NCBI GenBank assembly: GCA_012932295.1
Contig: JAAONU010000009.1
Span: 733,197-797,196 of the forward strand
Length of the DNA stretch: 64,000 nt
Direction of reading: 5' to 3'
From: Cyclina sinensis
Taxonomy: Eukaryota > Mollusca > Bivalvia > Venerida > Veneridae
Shown: piece after piece, positions 12,801 to 24,299 of the stretch
Layout of the letters: every line of letters begins with the position of its first letter
Numbering within the stretch: the first letter of the stretch is position 1
Translations under genes and position numbers: made by a program
The notes under the pieces: generated by a model
Database searches by the model: none
Told to the model about the DNA's origin: nothing
The model's input: only the letters and a program-made list of their open reading frames with translations

Positions 12801-15800
12801 AATATCAACATGGATCACCCATACATACGTCAGATACGACAAGATAGCCGAAAATCTTTGTGTCTGATAACAGGTGTAACGGTCCTGCCAGATGGTGGAA
12901 CAATACATCGTGTCTCAGAGCTGGACACAGATGCCACTCTTAAAGCTTCAGTATGTACATGTATGCAGTAACAGTGAATGAAATATTTTTTCAAAGAATC
13001 TGGCATTTTGGCTTGTGGCTACAGAAAATCTTTAGGCCCAAATACTAAAAAAAGCAAGATCCTGAAGCCCAGTAGTTACAAGTTCATTTGGCTTATGGTG
13101 TGCCAAACTTTTTAGGCCCAACAAGAATTTTACAAGACAAAGGCCTTGTATCTATGGCTTGTTTTGCAGACTGCAGTAGGCTGGCAATGAACTTCGAAAT
13201 AATATTTTATAGACAGTTTTAATGCATTTATCTTGTATCAAACCTTTCAGTTGGTTTCCTAAAACTGTGTATATGTATAACATTAAAAATGGTACGTGTT
13301 GCTTTAATTTAAAAACCTTTTAAAAGAGACTTCTAAGATTTTATCGCAAATTTAATAGATTTGTAGAAAAATGTAAAAATCATACAGCATGAATTGCACT
13401 AAAAGCAGTGGTACCTTTTGAAAAGTTGAATCTGTTGTACTTAATGATTCGATTGTATTTTAATGTTTCAGTTTGTAAAAGGTGCCGCAGCCAGTACAGG
13501 AAGTACATACAGCAAGGACAGGGATATAGGGCTGGCCCCTAATACACCCATAGCTTTCAATATACATGAACTTAATGTTGACAAGAAAACTGGGGCAATG
13601 CAGCTTGTCTTGGCAAAAGGTAGGAATGAGAGCAGGGAATATTGTCTCACGAGACTATCACCGTTGGCAAAATACATCAGACGAAATATTTTTGAGCCCA
13701 ACCTGTATGAGTTGAACCATTACCATCCTGACTGAAAGTCTGGCATTATACCTCTGAATAATTGTCGTCTGCATTACCTTCATGTAAGACAGAGATACAT
13801 TGTTTTAATAGCGTGTGAAGTTGATTTTTCAAATGTTTATGCTTTGACATCAGAATATCATATTCTTCAATCTTGGCAGACGGCTAAAAATTACAAGACA
13901 GGCATTGTGCTGTTGGTAAAAAGCTTGAAAACTAAAATTGACAAAAATACAGGTATAAAGAGATTTTAATTAGGCTTACCTCTGAAGTATTGTCACTTGC
14001 TAGTACCGAGCCTGGCACTTGTTATGTGGAGAATCTGAAAAAAAATTAGAATAAACTTGTAGCTAATAGCAAGCTTTATCAGAATAATTTGGGGGATGTG
14101 TATTGAACCCAAGTCACTGACTTTGATGGCAGATGCCTTGAACACTGAGCAAAGAGTATACATTTATAGTCATGTTCTTTTTTTTCTAACTGAAAGGTAA
14201 CATGACTATTTGCACGTCTTAAACTCCCAGTGATATGTAAAGCAAGGTACTTGTATCTTACATGATGGTTGATCATTTTAAAGTCAAAGTTTTTAATGAT
14301 CCAGGTCTTAAAGTCAAAGTTTTTAATGATCCAGGTTCTTATAGTCAAAGTTTTTAATGATCCAGGTTCTTAAAGTCAAAGTTTTTAATGATCCAGGTTC
14401 TTAAAGTCAAAGTTTTTATTGATCCAGGTTCTTAAAGTCAGTTTTTAATGATCCAGGTTCTTAGAGTCAAAGTTTTTAATAATCCAGGTTCTTAAAGTCA
14501 AAGTTTTTAATGATCCAGGTTCTCATGGAGGTTTCAAGGACTGTATAGGATATGATGAAGTGGATGCCCAGTGTATTGGCAGTGACAGACCAGATCAAGG
14601 GTATCAGAATAGAAGACAGATAGGTACAATACCCATACATTTATATTAATCTTCATAGTTTTTCTTGAAAATACGAGATCTGTTGTAAAATTATTTCTAT
14701 TACTGTTACAAAGTTTTGTTTGTATTTTGAACTGAGTTCTTTTCTAAATGTTGTATAAGCTTCAGAATTTCTACATCAGCGTACTTAAACCAAACACTCA
14801 TATTCATACACTGACCATTTATGAACATAATGTCTGTACACCAATCACTTATGACTGTACACTGACAACTTATGAAGGTACAATTGCAACTTATGAATAT
14901 ATACTGACTACTTATGACTGTACACAAATCCTCTGTGAATGTGTACTGACCACTTATGAATGCACACTGACCACTTATGACTGGACACTGACCACTTATT
15001 ACTTTACACTGACAACATGTTTGTGCACTGACCACTTATGGCTGTACACTGACAACATGTATGTGTACTGACCACTAATGAATGCACACTGACCACTTAT
15101 GAATGCACACTGACCACTTATGAATGCACACTGACCACTTATGGCTGTACACTGACAACATGTATGTGTACTGACCACTAATGAATGCACACTGACCACT
15201 TATGAATGCACACTAACCACTTATGAATGCACACTGACCACTTATGAATGCACAATGACCACTAATGAATGCACAATGACCACTTATGAATGCACACTGA
15301 CCACTAATGAATGCACACTGACCACTAATGAATGCACACTGACCACTAATGAATGCACACTGACCACTTATGAATGCACACTGACCACTAATGAATGCAC
15401 ACTGACCACTTATGAATGCACACTGACCACTTATGGCTGTACACTGACAACATGTATGTGTACTGACCACTTATGAATGCACACTGACCACTTATGAATA
15501 CACACTGACCACTTATGACTGGACACTGACCACTTATGACTGTACAATGACAACTTATGAATATATACTGACAACTTATGAATACACACTGTCTAACGAA
15601 TGAACGACGTTACAAAGCATAGCTAGAAAAATTTCCCAGGTGCCAGCCGGAATCGAACCCTGGACCTCTGGATTATGAAGCCACTACCATAACCACTGAG
15701 CTAAAGAGTCGACTCCCTAACGCAGTGGTTAGGTATTGGTTATGTACACACTACAGATTATAAGCAAAAGCTATGCATATTAAGGAGTGAGCGCCACCCA

Positions 15801-18800
15801 TAACAACGTAACAGTTATGTCTACACTAGTTACTTATGACTGTAAACAAATCCACTGTTAATATGCACTGACCACTTATGAATGTGCACTGACCACTTTT
15901 GAATGTACAGTGACCACTTAATACCATTTACTGACCACAATGACCATTTATGATCATATACAGACTCCATATGTATGTAAAGTGACCACTGATTATGATA
16001 TGACCATAAAAAGGGGAAAGAAAAAATGAATTTATTGAAAAGGGAAGATAAATGCCTGGCTTTATGTACATTGTTATTACTTGCAGAAATTGATCTCGGC
16101 CATCCAAAGAAGATATTCTCTCCGTTGTTTGACCTGTCCCCTGTAGACAGGTCTCAGCTGAATGGATGGCTCCTACAGTTAATGGCTATCCCTAGAGATA
16201 TGGTGGTTCTCTCAGATTTGGTTAGTACTGTAAACTGTAGCTTTGTTTGTTATATCTCAGTTTTTTCTTAACCCTTTTATGCCTAATGGATAATTCCAGC
16301 CTTGTCAGTTGGACGAGTCCATTTTCAGTTAAATGGGTTTCAGGAATAAATTTTCAACTTTTTTCTATTTAGTGAAGAAAGTTCTTATAGCAAACAGTGA
16401 AGAACCTGATTTGGGTCTGCATAGTTTGCCTATGTCTGCTTTTGTAGATGCTAAGCATTAATGGGTTAAAAAGTTAGGTGCTCCACCTTACTTTAGAGCT
16501 GTCATGTTGTAGTGGTGTGTTACATGCACCTGAAACATCTTTCCCTTATGAGACATGTATTGACATTAAGTATTGGTTGTCTCTCTGTCTTTGTCCATCT
16601 TCCTGTCTGTCTGAGCCAAATATTGATGGCTGTGGCTGAAAGAATACAGGAGGGAACAGTCACTTCCATGTCCATTTGTAAGAACATTTGTCTGTCTGTC
16701 CATCCTTCTGTCACAGATTTGTTGCATATTCAGTATTGTTGAAAGTACTTGAATTAGTGTGGTGAAAATTTGCATGTGAGGAGTTGTTTATCTCGGGTGT
16801 TCTGTTCCTATCAAAGTTCAGGTAGGATAAAGTAACATGACCTCATTGAATTAAAAAACATTTTAAACAGAGGATAAGCTTCTCGATTTAGTTTAAAACA
16901 TCTTTAACAAAGGTTAAGCAGAAAGGATGAAGTGAAATACTGGATGAGAAATTGTACAGTTTGTTGTTGTTGTTGTTTTTTCAGAATATTTTTGAAATCC
17001 AAATTCCAGTTTAAAAACATTTTTAAATTTAATGGGTGAATGCGAAAAAGTGCTATTTGATTGGCAGTCTCTAGAAGTACAGATCTGTATGGATCTGTAC
17101 CCCTAGACAATACTTATAGGATTGTCTATGGATACAGACCTTCTTTTACGATATAATTAAGAATTAATTTGATTAAGAAGCAGACAGAATTTTTTCCCAT
17201 ATTCATTTTAATGCTGTGGTGGATTTTTCGTTTGGACAGTTGGACGATGTTGAAAGAGGACAACAGATACAGGTCAAGATTGCAGATCTTAAGGAAAAGT
17301 TCCTGTCTGTGGATAATGTCTGGTTAGAGATTCTCCGCTTTGTGGAATTTCAAGTTAAGGTAAGTTGTAAAGGCTTTTTTTGTTTCATTTATAATATTAT
17401 ATACACATCCCTTTAAATATTTTAAAGACTCAAAATATAAAAATCTTAACTGATTAATATTTTGCTTGAATTTTAAGGTCAAAATATTGCACTAGGTAAC
17501 CTTTATCTCCACTGTTAAGCTCAAATTATGTCTCCCAAAATTTTTGGGAGATAAATTGTTTTTGGCTTCGCCGTCCGCCTGTCTGTCTGCATTAAGCTTG
17601 TCTGGCTTTCACAGGTCAAACTGCTGATGGGATTTCAATGAAACTTCACAGGAGTGATCAGTACTAACCCTAGTTGTGCATATCGCTGGCACTTTCTGCT
17701 TCGCTGCACAAAATGGCCACCAGAGCTAAAAATAGAAAAACCTTTCCAGCTTTCACAGGTCAAACTGCTGGCGGGATTTCGGCGAAACTTCACAGGAGTG
17801 ATCAGTACCAACCCTAGTTGTGCATGTCTCTGGCACGCTCCACTTCACTGCACAAAATGGCCACCAGAGTTAAAAATAGAAAAAACCTTGTCTGGCTTTC
17901 ACTTTTTTCCCCCATTTTCATGACATTAAAAACAATTACTTTTTCCACCAGACTGACGTTATAGCCCTTCAGGAAACGTGGACAAGTGCTAATGACATAG
18001 TTCAACTGCCAATACACAATACCAAGCTGTGTTCACTCATAGACCTATACACTAAAACAACCAGTCTCCAAGAGGAGGTGTTGGCATCTTTGTCCACCAG
18101 AACTTTGACTTTAACTTCTATGGCAGATATTGAATGTGTTGGTGTTCATATAACATCTCCGTCTATATCAGTTTTGAATGTTTATAAACCTCCACAACTT
18201 CACCTGCATTATTTCTTTAAACAGCTCCTGAACGACAGTTTGATTCTTAACAATTTACCATCTTCACAAACAGTTGTTCCTGGTGACTTTTATGCACCAA
18301 TGTCAGCTAATGAGCTATAACAAACCATGACTAACTTCAGTCAACTTATAACAACTCCCACTACAATTCGACAAACACTGATTGATCACATTTATGTGAA
18401 AAACCTTGCAGTTGTACAATCTGGAACTGTGCCAACTTATTACAGCTATCATGCAATTACATATGCAAACATCCGGATCAACAACAACACAGTGCCTCTA
18501 TAAACAACTGATAGATCAAATTCCATCTGTGTTTGATAGCTTAAACTACTTCTGATGTTCAACACCAGTTGTCACTAGGTAACCAATATCTTTACTTTCT
18601 GATTGTAAAAACATGAAGTATTTCCTCATTTCCACATCACTTTTCAGCTTCACCTTCATCTGTTAAATCTGTTAAAACCAACTGCAACTTACGTTTTGAC
18701 TTTCACCCTGCATACCAAAAAACTGTTCCATCCTTAGAGTACATAGTGGGGAGGCATATGTTTTTGTGACAAAAACCCCTTCTAGTTCTTAACTTACTAA

Positions 18801-21061
18801 CCTTTAGAACAAATTTTAAGCTTAAAATCTGAACTAGTTTACCCTTAGTTCAAATTTAAAGCTCAAAATCTGAACTTACTAACCTTTGAATACTTTTAGT
18901 ACATTGTTTTTGTTTTTTGGATAGTTTAAATTTGGTGCAGATTAAACTAGCTTATGTTAATTAATTGTTGACACAACTCCTAATTAAACCAGTAACTTGA
19001 TAGATCTAAAACGTCATTACCTTCGTTAAGCATAAGCTACATGTAGGTTAACTGAAGACAGAAGTAAATAGTCTGTCCTCCTTGGCCTTGTGTTTAATCC
19101 TTGGTTGTGCCTGCTTGATAGGACCTTAATTGTTGAAAGGGACTTAAAACCTTAGTTTATTCATCGATTCCTACAGAAACAAATGTGGCCTCAGGTTCTA
19201 CCATACTGAAAAGGAACACAGTATTTGGCATTCAAATATCATTTACCTCAAAATACAACAAAGGAATGGCAGTCCATTCTGCTAAAATTTTTTAGAATAG
19301 AATGAAATGTATAATTTGTAGTGATGTAGCAATTATCAAGTTGAATCAAATATTTAGCAGCAATCTATTTTCATTTACGAGATTCAGTGTCGCCAGGTGG
19401 CAAGGGAAGTAACTCTTTGCTTGCATCTGTTTTAACAGAATTACATTTGATGTTAAAAAAGCATTAAACGACTGGATAATATGTGGTTCAGTACTAGTTG
19501 ATTTGTTGTATCATGCATCTAAGCAGTACTTGTTGTGATTATACCCATTTGGGTTAAAGCGTACAAGACTTCCGAAAGTGTTTCCAGTTTCTCTATGTTT
19601 TTAACATTTCAGTTATTTTTCTGATTTAAATGTAAATGTTGGGTTCAGTCGATAATCAGTTTTCTTTTCAGTCTGATTTTTGAACACTTATAATTTGTGG
19701 TTTATACAGGATGGCAGTCTGTGTCACCCAGAAGCTCTGTCTGACAAGTTACATGCTCTTGGAGAATTTCTCGATGCTGCTACAATGCTCGACGATGACA
19801 TGCTTGATTTGTTACGAGAAATGCCAGCACGTGCAGCTGAACCAATGCTTCAAGTGGTAATAAAACTAGTCCATCATATTTTTTTTTTTTAAACAAGATC
19901 CAGACTCACTTGGAAAGATAATATACACTATAGGAACAGCATTTATGTATGCTGCATTATGTTATGTTCTAGGGCCTTTAAAATTATCTACTTTTATAGT
20001 AAGCTTGTTTCAGTCTCATACAATCTTGAAAGTTCTTAACCGAAATAAGCAATGCATCTTGATAAAGACAACCAGTAGCGGGATTAGAACTCGGGTCCTC
20101 CCACACCAGAAACCAATGCTTTAACTACTGAGCCCAAGAATCAATTGTCTGAAGCAAATGACAGAGGTTGTATTTATGCAATTATAGGCTGATGTATACA
20201 AGGACATTTCACCCTAGTTGAAGCTCTTCAAGCAAGTTGTAACTCATATTTAAGAGCATAATTATTTGAATTAAAAAAGGAAAATTTTCAAATCACAAAA
20301 TGTCACTATAAAAGCGAAGTTTGCAAAAATGAGATATATCTTAAAATAAGGTAAAGTCTGATGAAGAAGTCCACTTTAATGATTTAAAATCAAGCAAAAG
20401 TTGGTAAATTGAAAAAACTTAAGTCTAAATTTTCAACAGACACCCCCATAAACATTTATTGGATCCACCCAAATTGAAAGACTATTTGTCATGGTTAACA
20501 GTTCATCAAAACTGCCACTTTTTGACCGATTGTGTTTGCAGGACCACTGTTCAATGAACTGATTTTGTTGCCGGTTTGAAAAATTTCATTTCTTCCATTT
20601 ATCTTTCATTTTATTAGTATAGATGATTTTACTTCTTGGTTTCTTAACTGACAAAGACCTTTAAAAAGATTGGTAAATTTGTAGTTGATATGTCGATACA
20701 GAGAACAATGTATGCAGCAAGTAATTACTGTTTTTGTATCATTGTTTGCTTTTTCACTCAAAAAAACCTTTTTTAGTGTTGTATTTTTCAGATTAGTGTT
20801 AATTATTGACAGGTTACATGTATGTCTTGATATAACTTTGATGAGTAATTTCTTGTCTTTCAGCTTCACGAAGGAATTAAAGGACTGGCAGTGAAAGACC
20901 CACAGATAGTCAAATCATTGTTAGGAAATTCAGCGTGTCTGAAAATCCTCCTCGATCTACAATTCAGAATACAAGACGACATTTTCGAGGCACCGGTTGA
21001 CCTAATTTATACCATAGATGAAGTATACTGGGTTATTTTTGCTCTCTATGGCAACCATTGA
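6883..21061 (+). CDS. Gasdermin, GSDME/pejvakin type, ten exons, complete
   Basis: Exons: 6883-7056, 8714-8849, 12271-12376, 12800-12950, 13472-13619, 14519-14623, 16087-16220, 17240-17359, 19710-19856 and 20864-21061. All have GT donors and AG acceptors with matching phases, giving 472 residues and a TGA stop. The start MFAAASYQFTKSVG is the characteristic gasdermin N-terminus; the first exons run collinear with pejvakin/GSDME (HPVPSIDETD, NINMDHPYIRQ, ALA-rich end strands). Residues 1 to about 245 form the pore-forming domain, about 239-273 the linker (exon 6), and about 274-472 a helical inhibitory C-terminal domain. Members of the family are cytosolic and autoinhibited; cleavage in the linker frees the N-domain to form membrane pores (pyroptosis). 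The linker holds DEVD at residues 251-254. An in-frame ATG at 6757 would add 42 residues; I chose 6883 because it matches the family start. Introns carry large repeat arrays but no exon is broken. The family call is firm; subfamily less so. Confidence 0.92.
7800..8310 (+). repeat. Dispersed element in gasdermin intron 1
   Basis: It starts with TATGTCCCCACCACTTTGTG and ends with GGCATCGGTGTCCTATGGAC. It has an internal near-repeat of 'gccatgaaactttgttagaatagtt' type phrases (7922 and 8084). The same end sequence recurs at 50310-50340, which shows a dispersed family. No protein is encoded. Confidence 0.6.
9119..9310 (+). repeat. Truncated copy of the TTAACCCTTACC inverted-repeat element
   Basis: The sequence AACCCTTACCATGCTAAAT, the phrases 'tggacagatccatt' and 'ctgatcttggtctg' match the complete element at 49168-49380, partly in inverted orientation. 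The right terminus is not found, so this copy is incomplete. Confidence 0.6.
10010..11870. repeat. 45-bp minisatellite in gasdermin intron 2
   Basis: About 36 tandem units between 10200 and 11815, with degenerate units on both flanks. Unit landmarks are TTATTGTTGTACTCTCAG and AATACTGTCACCCATTAAC followed by ATAGAC. Variants include TCTCTC or TCTCCC for TCACCC and shortened units near 10420, 10580, 10785 and 11045. Because 45 is a multiple of three and the unit lacks stops in a frame on each strand, open frames of over 500 codons appear on both strands (10041-11675 minus, 10222-11766 plus). I treat these as by-products and not genes. Confidence 0.95.
12475..12605 (+). repeat. tRNA-derived SINE fragment
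   Basis: It contains a B-box-like GGTTCAAATCCCACC followed by the body shared with other copies in this window ('gagagtctcatgtg', 'cactctttcggtgc', 'atataagttgcaa'). It lies in gasdermin intron 3. Confidence 0.6.
13620..13735 (+). other. Open extension past gasdermin exon 5 (possible alternative terminal exon)
   Basis: If the exon 5 donor at 13620 is not used, the frame stays open for 37 more codons and stops at 13733-13735. The extension includes RRNIFEPNLYELNHYHPD. AATAAA at 14050-14055 could end such a transcript. The product would be an almost complete gasdermin N-domain of about 275 residues with no inhibitory domain. The extension could be open by chance. Confidence 0.3.
14270..14520 (+). 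repeat. 31-bp tandem repeat abutting gasdermin exon 6
   Basis: About eight to nine units with landmarks 'aaagtcaaagtttttaatga' and 'tccaggttctt'. The last unit runs directly into exon 6, and its TGATCCAG is the acceptor used in my model. Each earlier unit therefore carries a copy of the same acceptor-like sequence. Confidence 0.9.
14519..14623 (+). other. Gasdermin linker exon 6 with a DEVD caspase-type site
   Basis: This 105-nt exon (phase 1 to phase 1) encodes the interdomain linker. GAT GAA GTG GAT at 14554-14565 encodes Asp-Glu-Val-Asp (residues 251-254), followed by Ala. DEVD is the preferred executioner-caspase (caspase-3/7) tetrapeptide. Its place between the domains matches where GSDME is cut in vertebrates. 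Cleavage after D254 would release a 254-residue N-domain. Confidence 0.8.
14790..15990. repeat. 21-bp minisatellite in gasdermin intron 6
   Basis: The unit is about 21 bp (CTGACCACTTATGAATGCAC plus A), most regular at 15060-15540 and degenerate toward both ends. A tRNA-like SINE and flanking unrelated sequence (about 15600-15830) interrupt it, after which degraded units resume. As 21 is a multiple of three, spurious open frames occur on both strands. Confidence 0.92.
15640..15715 (-). repeat. tRNA-like SINE head
   Basis: On the minus strand it reads TAGCTCAGTGGTTATGGTAG (A box) and, about 25 nt on, GGTTCGATTCCGGCTGGCAC (B box). The spacing resembles a tRNA gene, but stems are imperfect and no terminator run follows, so a tRNA-derived SINE is more likely than a working tRNA. 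Confidence 0.6.
16268..16470. repeat. Short element bounded by TTAACCC / GGGTTAA
   Basis: It begins TTAACCCTTTTATGCC and ends GCATTAATGGGTTAA. Internal phrases ('ttggacgagtccattttcag') recur at 49520-49560. It lies in gasdermin intron 7. Confidence 0.55.
17528..17905 (+). repeat. Dispersed element with hairpin start and internal duplication
   Basis: It starts with the hairpin TCTCCCAAAATTTTTGGGAGA. A segment of about 165 bp is present twice inside: 'caggagtgatcagtac' at 17649 and 17792, and 'tgcacaaaatggccaccaga' at 17705 and 17849. Related 'aaaatggccaccagagctaaaaatag' phrases appear at 22170, linking it to the element family there. Confidence 0.6.
17945..18510 (+). pseudogene. Decayed endonuclease (EEP) domain of a transposable element
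   Basis: It encodes DVIALQETW near the start, a frameshifted GGVGIFVHQNFDFN, then GDFYAP (from a usual GDFN motif) and IDHIYV. These are in the order of an exonuclease-endonuclease-phosphatase domain such as those of LINEs or Helentrons. A frame change near 18070 and a TAA at 18318 show it is dead. It lies in gasdermin intron 8. Which element class it came from is not decided by this fragment. Confidence 0.6.
20070..20160 (-). repeat. tRNA-like SINE head
   Basis: The minus strand reads GGGCTCAGTAGTTAAAGCAT (A-box-like) and CCGAGTTCTAATCCCGC (B-box-like) at tRNA spacing. It is diverged and lies in gasdermin intron 9. Confidence 0.55.
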
Positions 21062-21127
21062 TTGACCAATGGAAATGTTTGAAAGAGATTTGCACACACC
21101 GGGTTAACAGAATGTTTAAATGCCTAA

Positions 21128-21133
21128 AATAAA
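21128..21133 (+). promoter_or_regulatory. Candidate polyadenylation signal of the gasdermin gene
   Basis: AATAAA lies 67 nt downstream of the TGA stop, in the expected place for a short 3' UTR. Confidence 0.55.
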
Positions 21134-21830
21134 GAATAAGAAACTCACCTGTTTACAGATGTCCAGGGCCCGAAATTGCAGTGAATTTAAAAAGGTTGAA
21201 AGACAGTGGGATTTAGATATTTGATGCCTGAAAACACATGTAACCAAAATGAGGTTTTTAGGCAGTGTTTTTATCAGATATTACACATGTCCATATAGAT
21301 ACATGTACCTGGTTTGATGAATCATTTAAACATATATCATGTTGCAGAAGTAAATGAACTGCTTTGTACTTGTGAACTTACCCGAATAAAAATATGTTGC
21401 GAGATTCCAATGACAGGTGTATTGTTGGCTAGAAGATGGTCTGTGTTCATTTGTAAAGAGTACACTGGTGTTTCCCATGCTATACTTTCACTGAAGTCCC
21501 TGTTTTTCTACTAGCTACATGAGTTATTATTTTGAATAAGCCCCGTATGATAATACTTGATATTAGCCCTGAAACTGCTGAAAGATTCACCTAAAATCAC
21601 TTGTGAAATTCTAGTGAGTGAGAAGTATAAAGCAATTTTTTTCCTTAGACCTTCTAAACATATAGTTGTCCCTATGATCAGATTTTGAAATTGCCTTATA
21701 TTTTTATGAAAAAAATGTAGGTTTAATATTGCATGAATAAAAACACCTGTCATCAAAATGTGCAACTTTCTGAAGATATATTAAAAGATGCTCTTTTAAT
21801 TATATTTAAGGAAATAAGCAGGAAGTTTTA

Positions 21831-22700
21831 GCACACCTGAGCAAATGCTCAGTGTGAGCTGTTGTGATCACCCAGAGTCCGTTATCGGTCGTCAACATAT
21901 TACTTTAAATGACATCTCCTCCTAAACCACAAAGCTATTTTTAACTTACCAGTAACTTTACAGAAATGTTCCTTATATTGCCGTTTTCTAAAATTGCTCA
22001 AACTGTTCCGCTCCATTGCACATAAGGGCTGCAAAAGCTAAAAATAGAAAAGTATTCAAACAACATCTCCTTCTAAACGGCTAAGTGATTTTCCACCAAA
22101 TTTCACAGATATGTTCCTTACATAGTCCTCTATTAAAATGGCTAAAACGGTTCCGCTTCATTGAACAAAATGGCCACCAGAGCTAAAAATAGATTTTCAT
22201 CAATATTGGGCTTCAAATGACATCTCCTCCAAAGCCACTTGGCCATTTTAAACCAAATTTGAAAGAAATGTTTCTTATATTGCTCTTTTCTAAAATTGTT
22301 CAAACCATTCCCTCCATTGCACATAGGGGCTGCAAAAGCTAAAGATAGAAAAAAAAATCAAACAGTATCCCCTCCTCAACGGCAAGGTAATTTTCCACAA
22401 AATATCACAGAAATGTTCCTCACATAGCTCTCTGTTAAAATTGCTTTAACGGTTATGCTCCATTGAACAAAATGGCCACTAGAGCTTAAAATAGATTTCA
22501 TCAATATTTTGCTTCAAATGACATCTCACAAGTTGTTATCTCGAAATTCCCTCTGCCCCATGGATTTTTTTTTGTATAAAATGTAAGATCTTTGAAAATC
22601 TTCAATTAGAAAATGTAATGTTGCATCTGATGTTTGCTTAACTGTAGACCCTAAGCCAAAGTACTCCTGTGAGTGATCCAAGGCCATCTTTGCCCTCTTG
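21831..22700 (+). repeat. Dispersed element family A, copy 1
   Basis: It begins CACACCTGAGCAAATGCTCA and ends GTGATCCAAGGCCATCTTTG plus CCCTCTTGTT. Inside, a module of about 300 bp ('gacatctcctcctaaaccac ... caaaatggccaccagagct') is repeated about three times. It encodes no protein. Confidence 0.75.
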
Positions 22701-22865
22701 TTACATTAATTTTTGAATTTACTATATATAAGATAATTGTAATATCAGATATTTAAATTATTTACTTTAACCTCCGTTATTTATATTTATTAGCAATTAA
22801 GGAAATATTTTGTATTAAGGTCACTTTTTTGGGGAGTGTTTGTTGTTGTTTTTGAAGTGCCTTTC

Positions 22866-23275
22866 TAGCTTTGAGCACAGGGTGCTCAGGGTGAGCCCTT
22901 ATGTTGGCCTTTGTCTGTTGTGTGTTGTGCATAGTCAACTGTCAGGTTCCGAATACTTTAGAGGCAACAGTTTTGATTAAGCTTTCGTTTAACCTGCTCA
23001 GATTGTTTGCCCTGATGATTTATCGAATGAGTTCGAAACTAGGCCATGTGAGTCCAAAACCAGGCCATCGTCTTGAAGGGGGAGCTTTGTATTTATAAAG
23101 GGTTGTCTTGCTCTCTGCCCTAAATTTAAAATGTAGCTGCATGGAGAAAAGAATTTAGTCATTTGTCTAAAATATCTCTTTTCTGTATGACAGGTTATAT
23201 TTGACCATAAAGTTTATATAATGGTACTCAGGGTAGCGATATCGGACCATCAGGGCCCTCTTGTTTATTTTATTC
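22866..23275 (+). repeat. Dispersed element family A, copy 2
   Basis: Its start ('gagcacagggtgctcagggtgagc') and end (GGACCATCAGGGCCCTCTTG) match copies 1 and 3, but the interior differs. This shows a family with conserved ends and variable cargo. Confidence 0.7.
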
Positions 23276-23584
23276 ATTAGAAAGGCTGTATTCTAACATT
23301 TTTGCAAAACTTTATTGTAAATACTACAATGCATTGCCTTATAGAAAAAAAAATATTCAGTTTAATGTGATAGAATATCTTATTTACTAAATGATTATGC
23401 TTTTTTTACCTATTTTTGTAGTGAGAACAAACTTAGAAACCAGTTTACTGCTTGATGCTGTAATATATCTTGTTAAAATTATTTCCAGGGGTTGAGGAGA
23501 TCATATGGTAAATTTTGGTAAATTTTAAGTAAGGCTGATAACAGTTGTTATACAAAAGGCTGATAAATATATCTACTGACAGTT

Positions 23585-24090
23585 CTAATGCTTATGCACA
23601 TCGTCTTGATTTCAGTAAACTACATTGATCTTCCCCTTGATCTCAGTAAACTACATTGATCTTCCTCTTGAATTCAGTAAACTCCATTGATCTTCCTCTT
23701 GATTTCAGTAAACTAATTTGATCATCCTCTTGAAATCAGTAAACTACACTGATCTTCCTCTTGATTTCAGTAAACTCCGTTGATCTTTCTCTTGATTTCA
23801 ATAAACCACATTGATCTTCTTGATTTCAGTAAACCACATTGATCTTCCTCATGATATCAGTAAACTACACTGATCTTCCTCTTGATTTCAGTAAACTACA
23901 CTGATCTTCCTCTTGATTTCAGTAAACTACACTGATCTTCCTCTTGATATCAGTAAACTACACTGATCTTCCTCTTGATATCAGTAAACTACACTGATCT
24001 TCCTCTTGATATCAGTAAACTACACTGATCTTCCTCTTGATTTCAGTAAACTACATTGATCTTCCTCTTGATTTCAGTACTACATATAGT
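23585..24090 (+). repeat. 31-bp minisatellite
   Basis: About 16 units with landmarks TCAGTAAACTACACTGATCT and TCCTCTTGAT. The most regular part is 23860-24070, where neighbouring units are almost identical, suggesting recent homogenisation. Confidence 0.93.
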
Positions 24091-24299
24091 TTGTACTATG
24101 ATCGTTGGATTTTTAGCTCACCTGAGCCTGCTCAGGGTGAGCTTTTGGGATCGTTGAATGTCCGGCGTGTGTCGTCGTGCGTCGTAAACAATTTGACTTA
24201 AACAACATCTCCTCCTAAACCGCTGAGCCAACATTGATGAAACATGCCTGGGATATTCCTTGCATGAAGCTCTACCAAAGTTGTTCAAAGAATTCAATT

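Noticed and set aside
14706..15476. Repetitive open frames on both strands
   Set aside because: Products of the 21-bp repeat (seven-codon period) inside a gasdermin intron.
15640..15715. Functional tRNA gene
   Set aside because: A and B boxes are present, but the stems do not pair well and there is no terminator; it fits a SINE head.
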